This document shows, one piece after another, positions 1 through 9,140 of a DNA stretch of 64,000 bases. This DNA comes from Woeseiaceae bacterium (GTDB lineage Bacteria; Pseudomonadota; Gammaproteobacteria; Steroidobacterales; Woeseiaceae): positions 27,270-91,269 of the forward strand of contig JAJFKP010000012.1 of assembly GCA_021773135.1 (NCBI GenBank). Direction: 5' to 3'. Each line of letters opens with the position of its first letter. The first letter of the stretch is position 1. The notes beneath the pieces were generated by a model. The model worked only from the letters and a program-made list of their open reading frames with translations. It was not told the DNA's origin and did no database searches. Made by a program: the position numbers and the translations under genes.

Positions 1-1
1 A

Positions 2-976
2 GACCTGATTAGCGCGATACCGGGCGTCATCGCTGCAACAGTATCCAATCATGCACCGTTGACCGGTTCCGGATCCGGGACGGGGTTGCGCAGCGTGCCG
101 GATGAGACTATTGACGCGATCCCCGCCGGACGCTACCAGTGGAGCGAAAAAGGGCTGGATGCACTTGGGGTCAGGTTGTCCCGCGGCAGAAACTTCTATC
201 CTGAAGAAGTGAACTTCGTGCTGCCCGAGACTGACAACGGCACGCCGCCATCGGTACTGGTTACACAACAGCTGGCCGATGAATTGTTTCCGGACGACGA
301 TGCGCTGGGCAAGCCCGTTTACTGGGGCAATATGGAGCTATCGACAATCGTGGGCATCATTGAGCACATGCATGGCTCATGGGTATCGTGGGACAACCTC
401 GGCAATGTCGTCATTCAACCGGGTAAGCCTGCCTTTATCAACAATCGATATATTGCACGTGTGGATCCGGGCAGGCGCGACGAGATCATGCCAATCATTG
501 AGCAGCGGCTCGGCGAGTCTAATTTGATGCGAGTGGTGAAGGACGTGCGGTCGCTGGAGGAAATGGCAGCCAATTCCTACCGGCGAGACCGTAGCATGGC
601 AATTGTTCTGGCCACCGTTATCACGTTGCTGGTGGGTCTTACGGCGCTGGTCATCGTCGGGCTGGCTTCTTTTAACGTCACCCAGCGCACGAAGCAGATT
701 GGCACGCGCCGTGCGCTTGGCGCGCGACGTATCGATATCGTCCGGCAGTTCATGCTGGAAAACTGGCTGATAACGACTACCGGCGCGGCGCTTGGCATTG
801 TGCTGACCGCCGTGGTTGCCTACTGGCTGGAAACGGCGTTTGCACTGCCGCGCCTGGACTGGCGCTATTTGCCGGTTGGCATTGTGTCACTCTGGGTGCT
901 GTCGACGCTCGCCGTCATAGAGCCTGCCCGGCGCGCAGCGTCTGTGCCACCCGCGGTGGCGACACGCAGCGTCTAG
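2..976 (+). CDS. ABC transporter permease, FtsX/MacB type (C-terminal part)
   Basis: The reading frame is open to the left edge, so the N-terminus and first membrane segment lie outside the window; 324 residues are seen. The first half is a soluble MacB-PCD-like extracytoplasmic region. The rest is an FtsX domain: a hydrophobic segment after the SMAIVLATVITLL stretch, a cytoplasmic loop with TKQIGTRRALGAR, a second segment (ENWLITTTGAALG) and a third near the end, finishing with the typical ARRAASVPPAVATR tail. The family couples a cytoplasmic ATPase to periplasmic substrate handling or efflux. The partner ATPase is presumably upstream. The substrate cannot be told. Confidence 0.9.
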   Translation, partial: DLISAIPGVIAATVSNHAPLTGSGSGTGLRSVPDETIDAIPAGRYQWSEKGLDALGVRLSRGRNFYPEEVNFVLPETDNGTPPSVLVTQQLADELFPDDDALGKPVYWGNMELSTIVGIIEHMHGSWVSWDNLGNVVIQPGKPAFINNRYIARVDPGRRDEIMPIIEQRLGESNLMRVVKDVRSLEEMAANSYRRDRSMAIVLATVITLLVGLTALVIVGLASFNVTQRTKQIGTRRALGARRIDIVRQFMLENWLITTTGAALGIVLTAVVAYWLETAFALPRLDWRYLPVGIVSLWVLSTLAVIEPARRAASVPPAVATRSV

Positions 977-984
977 CCAGCTGG

Positions 985-1145
985 GGCGATCGCGGCTAAA
1001 GCCGCTCCCACTGTTGGGTTGAGAATTGCTAATTGCGGCTAACGCCACACCTGACATATTTCCGGGGAAAAATTCGTCGCAACTGAAGTCGCTCCTACAT
1101 CGTGATTCGCGATGTAGAAGCGACTTTAGCGGCGATTGTCGATTA
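985..1145. repeat. REP-like palindromic repeat cluster
   Basis: The region contains a GCGGCTAAAGCCGCTCCCAC unit (about 993-1013), a form common in extragenic REP elements of Pseudomonas-like genomes. It is followed by a long hairpin at about 1086-1126 whose arms pair AAGTCGCT and CATCG on the left with CGATG and AGCGACTT on the right. It lies between the convergent permease and lipoprotein genes, where it may also end transcription. The ORF reading through it has no coding character. Confidence 0.65.
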
Positions 1146-1156
1146 CCTGGCCACCG

Positions 1157-2977
1157 TTACGGCAATAACGTGCTACTAATCAACTCAAACCGATCGCCGG
1201 TTTCGAGATCTACCTCGAGAATCTTGCCAACGCCCGGCACGTAGTACTTGTTTTCCTGCACGCCCGGATCGAGTGGTGAGAAATCCCGCGTTTGCAGGCA
1301 ACTGTTATTGCACGACACCGCAGGCGAAGACTCGTCACTATCAAGTGCGAGGATCTCGATAACATCTTCCGCATTTGCAAATGACACTTCCTGGCGAAAA
1401 ATATCTCCGACAACGGGTGCGAACGGCAATTGAATGCCGGCCTCGTCGCCGTCACGTCCAGCCTTGAACGAGCCATCGATCGCAACCAACTCGGCGATTG
1501 CCGGAACATCACCATCGAAAGTCTCGTAGTCCTTTACCTCTTCGCCGCAATACCACACGTTTCCGTCAATATCCTGGGCGAACCAATCGTCCGTGTCTTC
1601 GATGAGGTCACCGTCGACCTCAACGATATCCCGAACGACGAGACAGCGGATGCCGTCCACCAGCTTTATTTTGTCGGTGACCGTAATGGTGATTACCTCG
1701 GTCACCATTTCACCATCCTCCTCGAAAGTACCCTCGAACACCCACTCTGCTCCCTGCGTCATCGGGAAGTACGGATTGGTTTGCTCAGAGACGCCAATCA
1801 AAAGCGGATCAATAAAATTGGCGACGAAGCCCGGACCAAAATCCGGATTATGCGACGCGTCATTGGTTGCAACGCACAGATTCAGCCGCTCGGCGGTTAC
1901 GGCACTACACTCATCCAGTAACTCGTCGCGATCATCTGCATAGGTTTCCAGGCACACACCAGCGTCTGCCGCGGTTGCATTGTGTGCACAGGTTGCAACA
2001 CCGATGAAGAATTCATCCAGTGCCTCGAATTCGCACGCCCGCCGCAATGAATTGGCAGCGCTGGCACAGGAAACAGATTCCATGTCGGTCGCAACGGCGC
2101 TGCCAAGTGCATGGAAATCATTGATCGCAGCCAGGGCCGCCGTTTGCTCACTATCCAGCTCAAAACTCATCGCGGGCAGACCGTCCAAAGAGCCATCAGC
2201 GATGTCAGCGGCAAGCAGGTATAGCGCCTCGTCCATGGAGGTTCCGCCGAGGGTCGCTGCGGCCCGAACCGAGAACCCCAGATCCGTAGAAGCAGTTTCG
2301 AGAAGGGTGACATCGCCTGTCGTCAGTGGATCCTCGCCGCCCGGGAAAAGATCCTCGCCTAATGACGATACACCGAAGGCTGCCACGGTATTGAGAAGTG
2401 CATTATCGATCGCGGTCTGGATCATGGCAGCGTCGATTACCGTGCCATCATCGTCGGGATCGAGAATTGCGCGAACCTGAATGGCGTTCAGGGTTGTGTG
2501 CGGGGTCAGGTTAACCGTCAATTGGCTCCCGGCGGCCCCGGCAACTGCCACGGCCTCCAGATTGAATGGCCGGTCTGCGAAGGTCTGGTCTTCTGCGCCC
2601 TCTGCATCGAAGACGAAAAATAAAGCCGTGCCTGCCTGTGCCTCCGGGACAGTCAGACTATAGCTGGCGCCGTCCGCAGGGTCCCGGGCAAGCTCCAGAA
2701 GCGGTCCTGCAGCCGACAGGGCTGCTGCGCGATCCTGAGCAGCATTTGCAGCCGCAAGCGCTGCACTTATGTCTGCGGCTGCAAATACAAATAGCGTGCC
2801 GCCCTCAACGGGCCCATCGTAGACACCACCGGTGACTTCGATCGTCGTAACTGGCGGTGGCGGTGGTGGTGGTGGTGGCGGCGTTGGCGTAAGCGGGTTG
2901 TTGCTGCCGCCACAGGCGCTAAGCGCGAATACGGCTGCAACCATACAAGCGAGGTTTTTAAACGTAGATGTGTTCAT
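1157..2977 (-). CDS. Lipoprotein with poly-proline linker, paralogous to the next gene
   Basis: This 606-residue protein is not recognised as a named family. It starts at the ATG at 2977, preceded by GAAAGGAAAA; nine upstream codons in the same frame are probably not used. A lipoprotein signal ends in LSAC and a run of ten prolines follows. Residues about 50-330 form a domain absent from the neighbour. Residues about 370-606 closely match the C-terminal 230 residues of the protein at 3008-4024, including EDTDDWFAQD, GNVWYCGEEVKDYETF, DGSFKAGRD and ENKYYVPGVG. The order suggests tandem duplication with later gain or loss of the N-terminal domain. Likely an outer-membrane surface protein. Confidence 0.85.
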   Translation of the reverse strand: MNTSTFKNLACMVAAVFALSACGGSNNPLTPTPPPPPPPPPPVTTIEVTGGVYDGPVEGGTLFVFAAADISAALAAANAAQDRAAALSAAGPLLELARDPADGASYSLTVPEAQAGTALFFVFDAEGAEDQTFADRPFNLEAVAVAGAAGSQLTVNLTPHTTLNAIQVRAILDPDDDGTVIDAAMIQTAIDNALLNTVAAFGVSSLGEDLFPGGEDPLTTGDVTLLETASTDLGFSVRAAATLGGTSMDEALYLLAADIADGSLDGLPAMSFELDSEQTAALAAINDFHALGSAVATDMESVSCASAANSLRRACEFEALDEFFIGVATCAHNATAADAGVCLETYADDRDELLDECSAVTAERLNLCVATNDASHNPDFGPGFVANFIDPLLIGVSEQTNPYFPMTQGAEWVFEGTFEEDGEMVTEVITITVTDKIKLVDGIRCLVVRDIVEVDGDLIEDTDDWFAQDIDGNVWYCGEEVKDYETFDGDVPAIAELVAIDGSFKAGRDGDEAGIQLPFAPVVGDIFRQEVSFANAEDVIEILALDSDESSPAVSCNNSCLQTRDFSPLDPGVQENKYYVPGVGKILEVDLETGDRFELISSTLLP

Positions 2978-3007
2978 GACTGTTTTCCTTTCGCTATTTA
3001 ACATGCC

Positions 3008-4024
3008 TTAAAGCGCAACAAACTCGACAAGCTCAACCCGATCACCCGACCCAATATCAATTTCGAGGATCAGACCGACGCCCGGCACGTAGTACTTGTT
3101 CTCCAGTGCTTCAGGATCCAATGGGGAGAAATCCCGTGTAACCAGACAATTTCCGTTGCAACTGGCAGCGACCGCATTTTCGTCACCATCGATGGCGAGA
3201 ATCTCGATGATGTCCTCGGCATTGCCGACTGAAAGCTCCTGGCGAAAGATGGCACCGATTTCCGGCACCTTGGGTAGCAAAATGCCTCCCTTGTCATTGT
3301 CACGGCCGGCTTTGAATGATCCATCGTCAGATATGAGCTCAGGCAGCGGCGGCTCATCGCCTTCAAAGGTTTCGTAATCTTTTACCTCTTCGCCGCAATA
3401 CCACACGTTGCCGTCGACGTCTTGCGCAAACCAGTCGTCCGTGTCCTCTATCAGCTCACCGTCGATGGTTACGACGTCACGCACGACCAGACAGGTGATG
3501 CCGTCTATAAACTTGGTCTCGTTGAGGACAGTGACGACAATGGTCTCAGTGACCGTTTCACCGTCTTCGTCGAAGGTACCTTCATAGGTCCACGTGTTTC
3601 CCTGGACCAGGGGAAAAAACGGGTTCGGCTCGACTGCTCCGCCGATATCAAGCGGGTCGATAAAATTGCTGGCAAAAGCTTCGCCAAACTCCGGCAGGTG
3701 TGCCGCGTCATCGGTGAGATCGCAGGTATCTGTTTGCGCTTCCAGGATAGCGGCACACTCTTCCAGCACTTCATCAAAATTTCCCTGCGCTTCGTCGAGG
3801 CAGGTTGGTAAATCGTCATCGGGCGAGTCCATGCAAATCGCCCGCTCCGTAAAGAGATCGTCTTTGGCGGCAAAGTTGCAGGCAAGATTCGAGGCGTTCG
3901 CGGCTGCGCTGCAGCCAATGGCCTGTGCAGATACATTGCCTGCGGACATTGCGAGCGCCGGAAACGCAAGAAAGGCAATGAATGAACGTAATTTGGGGGT
4001 TGTACCCCGGCTGAATCGTGTCAT
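3008..4024 (-). CDS. Exported protein sharing a C-terminal domain with the downstream lipoprotein
   Basis: This 338-residue protein has a Sec signal peptide (about residues 1-34, ending NVSAQA) and several cysteines that could form disulfides outside the cytoplasm. From about residue 110 onward it is the paralogue of the end of the 606-residue lipoprotein at 1157-2977, with near-identical blocks around DDWFAQD and VWYCGEEVKDYETF. The start is supported by GGAG eight bases before the ATG. It is transcribed first, and the lipoprotein follows after 30 bases. A 12-bp perfect palindrome lies just upstream. Function unknown; the Trp/Tyr/Asp-rich domain suggests a beta-rich secreted fold. Confidence 0.85.
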   Translation of the reverse strand: MTRFSRGTTPKLRSFIAFLAFPALAMSAGNVSAQAIGCSAAANASNLACNFAAKDDLFTERAICMDSPDDDLPTCLDEAQGNFDEVLEECAAILEAQTDTCDLTDDAAHLPEFGEAFASNFIDPLDIGGAVEPNPFFPLVQGNTWTYEGTFDEDGETVTETIVVTVLNETKFIDGITCLVVRDVVTIDGELIEDTDDWFAQDVDGNVWYCGEEVKDYETFEGDEPPLPELISDDGSFKAGRDNDKGGILLPKVPEIGAIFRQELSVGNAEDIIEILAIDGDENAVAASCNGNCLVTRDFSPLDPEALENKYYVPGVGLILEIDIGSGDRVELVEFVAL

Positions 4025-4042
4025 CGAAGGTCTCCGAAAGTG

Positions 4043-4054
4043 GTTTTCGAAAAC
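4043..4054. promoter_or_regulatory. 12-bp perfect palindrome upstream of the 338-aa protein
   Basis: GTTTTCGAAAAC is a perfect palindrome 19-30 bases upstream of the start codon at 4024. The following bases (CTTAGAC) recur in the inverted repeat at 5855-5888. A regulator site is plausible from position, but a 12-bp AT-rich palindrome can arise by chance. Confidence 0.3.
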
Positions 4055-4086
4055 TTAGACACGTGTTGCTCTTTATTCCGGTCGTG

Positions 4087-4920
4087 CTACGACGTATTCG
4101 TCAGCGGATCTTGGTAGATTAGCTTTCTAAATTTCGGCAATTCCGGATCTGCTTCTTCATCGTTTGCACTCAGGCGATATTTTCTTTTGCGCCGAAAGAT
4201 GAGGTCCTTCTTCTCTCTGATCAGTCGCTCAATGACCCTTCTGTTTTTATACTTCGGGCGGTTGTAGCGTTGATGCGAATAGGATTCGAGCTTGGTAATT
4301 ATTCGGTCCACACCACCAAAACAGGTACAGTGCCAGCCCGCATGGTTATTTCTCGATACTTTTTCCGGTATATACGTAACGCGCTTGTCTTTTGAACGAT
4401 ATTTTAGCTTACGCATGTGATTGAGATCGATCGAGTCGAAGTAGCGGTAGGGAATACTGGTTGTTCCCGGCCACCCGTTGGGGTTCTCACAGGTAAAATC
4501 GTAGTAGAACAACCGTTGGTTGAAAACGAAAATCCTGTCGTCGTCAAAGCGCGCCAGATCCAGGTAGATCGGGTTTGGCACCTCATCCGCATCGGACATC
4601 AGAACAATATCTCTGGAATGAATGCCGGGCACCTGCCCAACGGCGCGAATGAGAGAGTTCCTATGGTGAAATTCGCGACCCCAGGCGTCATTAGGTTCGG
4701 GGATATCGTCTACCAGGTAATAAATAATTTTGTCATGAAACGCCTGGAATAGACCTTTGTTTTCGGCGTAAAAAAGCGGCTTTCGATTACCCGCGTGCGT
4801 AACATCAGCTTCCACGATTACGAAGTAATCCACGAAATCATTCAGCTCATGCAGCCGCATGTTGAGCGTTGAAAGTTCGTTGTAAAAGATAAAACTATCA
4901 ATAAGCTTTCTTTGTTGCAT
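4087..4920 (-). CDS. Glycosyltransferase family 17 (MGAT3-like)
   Basis: A 277-residue protein resembling GT17, the family of beta-1,4-mannosyl-glycoprotein beta-1,4-N-acetylglucosaminyltransferases. Visible hallmarks are the opening IDSFIFYNELSTLNMRLHEL, VIVEADVTHAGNRKPL, the FHHRNSLIRA block, the acidic DADEVPNP motif expected to bind metal-sugar nucleotide, and a Trp-rich segment with WHCTCFGG. There is no signal peptide, so it would act in the cytoplasm on an activated sugar. The ATG at 4920 is preferred over the GTG at 4932 because AGGTG lies at proper spacing before it. It follows the methyltransferase gene by 33 bases, forming a two-gene glycan-modifying operon. Confidence 0.85.
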   Translation of the reverse strand: MQQRKLIDSFIFYNELSTLNMRLHELNDFVDYFVIVEADVTHAGNRKPLFYAENKGLFQAFHDKIIYYLVDDIPEPNDAWGREFHHRNSLIRAVGQVPGIHSRDIVLMSDADEVPNPIYLDLARFDDDRIFVFNQRLFYYDFTCENPNGWPGTTSIPYRYFDSIDLNHMRKLKYRSKDKRVTYIPEKVSRNNHAGWHCTCFGGVDRIITKLESYSHQRYNRPKYKNRRVIERLIREKKDLIFRRKRKYRLSANDEEADPELPKFRKLIYQDPLTNTS

Positions 4921-4953
4921 GTCTGTAGTCACCTGGTCTGTGGATCGACATTT

Positions 4954-5799
4954 TTATCGAACGCCTGCCGCGAGTTCGAAATATGATTCATGGGCAGGAA
5001 GGTTTCTGCATATTTCCCAGTACCAGGTTCGCGGTTCAACGTCACCATGCGGCACCAACGGCCGCAGAATCCTGTATTTGAACGGGCTCGCGGATTGCGA
5101 AGCCCGTGAAAGCGCAACGAATTGGATAAGCCGACTCAGTTTTCGATACAGCTTGATCTTGTGCTGCGAATACAGGTGCGCATTGGGGCCCGAGCCCACG
5201 TATTGAGCCCAACCGATTGACCCGCAAACTCCACACGGACCAAATAGCGGATTGAGGAGAATCTGTTCACAGAAGAGTCGAATTGGCCCTTCCGCCAGAT
5301 GTAGCACGTCATGGAATGCAACCACAGCTCCACGCCGGAGGTGCCTGGAAAAATTCTCAAAGTCCCTTTTGGTGCCGTTATAGGTGTGGTCACCGTCAAT
5401 CCAGAGCAAGCGAAGCGGTCTCGTCCAGTTTGCAGCAAGCTGCTCTGAACGCAACTGATGAAACTCGACCAGCTCGCGCACGGCATTGTCTCGAAGCGTT
5501 TGCTCGAAAACGTCCGGCAGCGACTCACCTGGCTGCAGCGATGGGTCAGTCGTTGCTGGCAACGTCAGCGGATCGACCGCCACTATGCGGCCCCCTTCGT
5601 TTAGCGCCGCCGACTTCGCGAGTATGGTCGTCGACTTTCCCTTGTAACTTCCAATTTCCAGCACTTCTCCCAGTGCAGCAGGAAGCGTTGCTGCACACAG
5701 AGCCAAAAACCGCACCTCCCGCGATGACAAACAGCCGTCCAGTTTTCCGGCGAGCGCCACCATTGTATCCAGGTGATTTTCCAGTTGATTGAGTTGCAC
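4954..5799 (-). CDS. Class I SAM-dependent methyltransferase (Methyltransf_24 type)
   Basis: A 281-residue Rossmann methyltransferase. Motif I is LEIGSYKGKSTTILA, the acidic residue of motif II lies in IVAVDPLTLP, and RLLWIDGDHTY with GAVVAFHDV follows the CmcI/macrocin-O-methyltransferase pattern, where Asp and His bind a metal. The GTG at 5799 is chosen because AGGGAGG lies ten bases upstream; a longer ORF from 5838 lacks such a site. It is first in an operon with the GT17 gene and divergent from UDP-glucuronate decarboxylase, so a sugar or glycan hydroxyl is a reasonable but unproven substrate. Confidence 0.85.
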   Translation of the reverse strand: MQLNQLENHLDTMVALAGKLDGCLSSREVRFLALCAATLPAALGEVLEIGSYKGKSTTILAKSAALNEGGRIVAVDPLTLPATTDPSLQPGESLPDVFEQTLRDNAVRELVEFHQLRSEQLAANWTRPLRLLWIDGDHTYNGTKRDFENFSRHLRRGAVVAFHDVLHLAEGPIRLFCEQILLNPLFGPCGVCGSIGWAQYVGSGPNAHLYSQHKIKLYRKLSRLIQFVALSRASQSASPFKYRILRPLVPHGDVEPRTWYWEICRNLPAHESYFELAAGVR

Positions 5800-5854
5800 G
5801 GTAGTGTTGCCTCCCTGGCCTCGATTTATAGGTTGCAATATAAATGCTCGGAAA

Positions 5855-5888
5855 CTTAGACCGATATTGCCAACAAAGTCGGTCTAAG
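5855..5888. promoter_or_regulatory. Perfect 10-bp inverted repeat in a divergent promoter
   Basis: CTTAGACCGA at 5855-5864 is repeated in inverse as TCGGTCTAAG at 5879-5888, with a 14-base spacer. It lies midway between the methyltransferase start (5799) and the decarboxylase start (5947), so it could be a shared operator for both. There is no T-run, which argues against a terminator. Confidence 0.55.
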
Positions 5889-5946
5889 ACGTTGCAGACA
5901 TTTTGTGCCGGGATTGTCTCGTTGATTTGGATGCTGGGGGAGCGAG

Positions 5947-6963
5947 ATGAATAGAGCGACACAGGCAACAGAAACTGTCAGCCAACGTATTCTCGTAACC
6001 GGGGGAGCCGGATTCCTCGGGGCAAACCTGTGTGCTCGACTACTCGAAGCCGACCATGAGGTAATTTGTGTCGATAATTTTTATTCCGGCCGCAAGTCGA
6101 ATGTTGCCGATCTGCAGGTTTCGTCGAATTTCGAACTCATTCGCCACGACGTAACTTTCCCTTTGTACGTTGAGGTTGACGAAATCTATAATCTGGCGTG
6201 CCCGGCCTCGCCACCCTTCTACCAATCCGATCCAGTGCAAACTACAAAGACCAACGTGCATGGAGCCATCAATATGCTTGGCCTTGCCAAGCGGCTGAAT
6301 GCGAGAATATTGCAGGCGTCAACCAGCGAAGTGTACGGTGATCCTGAGCAGCATCCGCAACGAGAAGACTACTGGGGCCGTGTAAATCCGAACGGAATTC
6401 GCGCCTGTTACGACGAGGGAAAACGTTGCGCGGAGACATTGATGTTCGACTATCGGCGCCAGCATGGCCTGGAAATCAAGGTCGCGAGAATCTTTAATAC
6501 CTACGGTCCCGGAATGCATCCAAATGACGGTCGCGTCATATCGAATTTCGTTGTCCAGGCGCTGTTGAACGACCCGCTCACGATTTACGGAGACGGCGAA
6601 CAGACACGTTCCTTTTGTTACGTCGATGATCTGGTCGGCGGGCTTCTTAAGTTGATGCACGAAACACCGCCGGAATTTCCTGGCCCCGTTAATATTGGCA
6701 ACCCGGACGAGTGGTCGGTTAACGACCTCGCCAAACTCGTGTTGGACCTTACGGGATCGTCGTCAACGATCAGTTACGGCCCGGCTCCCGCCGACGATCC
6801 CGTGCAGAGAAACCCCGATATCGGACTGGCTCAAACCGTGATGCAGTGGCAGCCGGAAACGGATTTGAAAACCGGACTTCGAAAGACGATTGACTATTTC
6901 GAAAGCGAACTTCGAATCGGGAGTCAGACAACGCTACTGCGAAGCGTGGGGCGCAGATCGTGA
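5947..6963 (+). CDS. UDP-glucuronate decarboxylase (UDP-xylose synthase), SDR-type
   Basis: A 338-residue extended SDR enzyme that would convert UDP-glucuronate to UDP-xylose with NAD. The nucleotide-binding GGAGFLG is at residues 19-25. The catalytic Ser/Tyr/Lys are visible in TSEVYGD and CYDEGK. The family block [20 protein letters not shown] followed by [13 protein letters not shown] matches UXS1 rather than dTDP-glucose dehydratase or GalE. GGGGGAG lies a few bases before the ATG. Divergent from the methyltransferase-GT17 operon, it probably supplies an activated pentose for the same glycan. Confidence 0.93.
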   Translation: MNRATQATETVSQRILVTGGAGFLGANLCARLLEADHEVICVDNFYSGRKSNVADLQVSSNFELIRHDVTFPLYVEVDEIYNLACPASPPFYQSDPVQTTKTNVHGAINMLGLAKRLNARILQASTSEVYGDPEQHPQREDYWGRVNPNGIRACYDEGKRCAETLMFDYRRQHGLEIKVARIFNTYGPGMHPNDGRVISNFVVQALLNDPLTIYGDGEQTRSFCYVDDLVGGLLKLMHETPPEFPGPVNIGNPDEWSVNDLAKLVLDLTGSSSTISYGPAPADDPVQRNPDIGLAQTVMQWQPETDLKTGLRKTIDYFESELRIGSQTTLLRSVGRRS

Positions 6964-7060
6964 CGTGCAGGTGCCGGTCGATATACCCAGGTGCAAACGT
7001 CCTGGCAATTTACTCTGCGGCCGGTGACATACGTCAAGCAAATTGTATGCTCCGGAGTGC

Positions 7061-8110
7061 TTAGTTACGGCCCTTTCTGCGCTGGTTCTCGCTGATAACG
7101 CTTTTGTAGAATTTGCCGGTCGATTTATCACGAGCACGTCGTTCAGCAACTGACTCTCTGTTATGTTCTTCCTCACGAACTAGCTTTCGCCAGCGACGTA
7201 TGCGATCACCATCGATAGAACCGGATTCGACCGCCGCCAGCACGGCGCAGCCGGGTTCGGTTTCGTGGCTGCAATCGCCGAACCGGCATTCCTTGGAGTA
7301 CTTCGCTATTTCTGCGAACACGTCGTCAAGACCCGACTGCACGTCGACTAGCTGCAGTTCGCGCATGCCAGGTGTGTCAATTACCCACGCGCCGCGTGGA
7401 AGCCGATACATTTGCCGCGCGGTTGTAGTGTGCCGACCCTTGTCGTCATCAGTCCGCACCGCCTGTGTCTCGATATGGGCCGCGCCAAGCAGGGAATTGG
7501 TCAACGTTGATTTGCCGACACCCGACGACCCCAGCAGTGCAATGGTCTGACCACTGCCGAGCCAGGCGTCCAGGCTGTTTAATGACGAATTGTCCAATGC
7601 GTTGACCGCTTCGACCATCAGGCCTGGAGCCAGCCGGCTGGCGCGCCGTAAGTATTCACCTGCATTCTCGCAAACATCCGCCTTGGTCAGTACGATCAGG
7701 CACATAGCGCCCGCATCACGGCCTACGGCGAGATACCGTTCCAGGCGAGCTTCGTTGAAATCCTGGTTGCAGGACGAGACGACAAAAAGCGTATCGACAT
7801 TGGCGGCAAGCAGCTGCTCGCTTCGATCCGTGCCAGGTGCCCGCCTTCTGAAAACGGAACAGCGCTCAAACAAATGAATTATCCGCTGGCCGGATTCATC
7901 AATGAGTACCCAGTCCCCAACGGTGACGGGTCCGTGGTCTGGCTTGAGGGGCAGCGGCAGCCGGGCATCGTATCCCGGTGCTGCCACGTGCAGGACTGAA
8001 CGATGCAGGTCAAGCACGCGTGCGGGACGGGCCCCCTTGTAGTCAGTGGCTGCCAGTTCCTGCGCCTGCAGCGGGCCCCACCCGAACCCGGCGAGATCAG
8101 CACTCGACAT
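7061..8110 (-). CDS. rsgA: Ribosome small-subunit-dependent GTPase A
   Basis: A 349-residue circularly permuted GTPase that checks late 30S maturation. An N-terminal OB-like domain is followed by the permuted G motifs: TKAD (G4), GSSGVGKST (G1), a threonine-rich switch (GRHTTTARQ) and DTPGMRE (G3). The C-terminal zinc site is CRFGDCSHETEPGC. The basic tail is typical. No clear Shine-Dalgarno lies before the ATG at 8110. It is downstream of the PhyH gene on the same strand, 61 bases apart, with no obvious functional link. Confidence 0.95.
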   Translation of the reverse strand: MSSADLAGFGWGPLQAQELAATDYKGARPARVLDLHRSVLHVAAPGYDARLPLPLKPDHGPVTVGDWVLIDESGQRIIHLFERCSVFRRRAPGTDRSEQLLAANVDTLFVVSSCNQDFNEARLERYLAVGRDAGAMCLIVLTKADVCENAGEYLRRASRLAPGLMVEAVNALDNSSLNSLDAWLGSGQTIALLGSSGVGKSTLTNSLLGAAHIETQAVRTDDDKGRHTTTARQMYRLPRGAWVIDTPGMRELQLVDVQSGLDDVFAEIAKYSKECRFGDCSHETEPGCAVLAAVESGSIDGDRIRRWRKLVREEEHNRESVAERRARDKSTGKFYKSVISENQRRKGRN

Positions 8111-8171
8111 CGTGCGAGACTGCAGATTGATGGAGCCTTGTGGACCGATACATTTCGATATCGTCGCAGCG

Positions 8172-8978
8172 TTACCCGACCGACCAGACTTTTGGAAACC
8201 ACTTGTCGTCGTGCGGTGCTTCGCCCGCCCTGAAAGTCACCATTTCGTCATTCACCATCGGATCTGTTCCTTCACGCGGATCCCAAATCGCATCATCTCC
8301 GACGTAGCGAATGGAGAGCGCCGCTCTTCTGTGCAGACTGCCGGTGTTGTCGCTCGCCCCATGAATAACCTCACCACCGAATACAATGACGTCGCCCGGC
8401 TCGACATCCCAGCACAGAATTTCGAAGTCGTTCGGGGAGCCATCTATATCCGGCATGACTTCAAGCGACGCATTCTGGTCCAGGAACTCGGAGCTGCCAC
8501 CGTCCTTGCCAAAAGGAATCGGTCGATAGACTTTCCCCGCAGTGTGTGAGCCACGCACGAACTTTAAAGCGCTCGCATCTTTCTTGCAGCCGGTCAGTGC
8601 CACCCACGCGGATGCAATCTGTTTCCCCTGGAAGGGCCAGTAAGGCCTGTCCTGATGCCAGGGCGTGGTCTGACCGGTGCCCGCTTCACGCACAAATATA
8701 TGATCGAAGTACAGTCGCGCCTCACTGCTGCGCATAAGCTGGCCGACAATTTCGGGCAGCTTGCTCGTTGCACAAAACTCATACATCCAGGGCATCGACG
8801 GCCACAGATGACGATCCGAGAACCCGCCGTCGCGAATCGTTGTCCAGCGATCGTTGTCGCTTTCGATAAGCACGTCGAGGTTTTGCAGCACTGATGCTAT
8901 TGTTTGCGGGTCGATGGCACCCTTAATACAAACGGCGCCATCATTTTCGTATTGTCTGATAAGGCTTTCAGTGATCAT
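8172..8978 (-). CDS. Phytanoyl-CoA dioxygenase (PhyH) family protein
   Basis: A 268-residue Fe(II)/2-oxoglutarate oxygenase-like protein. The metal-binding HxD is in TTPWHQDRPYWP and the distal His in GGEVIHGASDN. An Arg some ten residues later (HRRAALSIRYVGDD) fits the 2-oxoglutarate anchor. The WVALTG and KFVRGSHTAG blocks are typical of the family, which hydroxylates diverse small molecules in the cytoplasm. The substrate cannot be assigned. GAGGG upstream supports the ATG at 8978. Confidence 0.9.
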   Translation of the reverse strand: MITESLIRQYENDGAVCIKGAIDPQTIASVLQNLDVLIESDNDRWTTIRDGGFSDRHLWPSMPWMYEFCATSKLPEIVGQLMRSSEARLYFDHIFVREAGTGQTTPWHQDRPYWPFQGKQIASAWVALTGCKKDASALKFVRGSHTAGKVYRPIPFGKDGGSSEFLDQNASLEVMPDIDGSPNDFEILCWDVEPGDVIVFGGEVIHGASDNTGSLHRRAALSIRYVGDDAIWDPREGTDPMVNDEMVTFRAGEAPHDDKWFPKVWSVG

Positions 8979-9140
8979 TGCTGGCAGGCCCTCACGGGCG
9001 ACGAATCATCCGGTAAGTCGTTTCATTATAGCCTATCACTATGCCCTGGAATCGATGCACCACAGGGGTCTTGCAAGAAATTTCCGATTTTGATAAAAAA
9101 TCGCTCGCTCTGAAAACTGACTGGAAAAGCTGATTACTCA

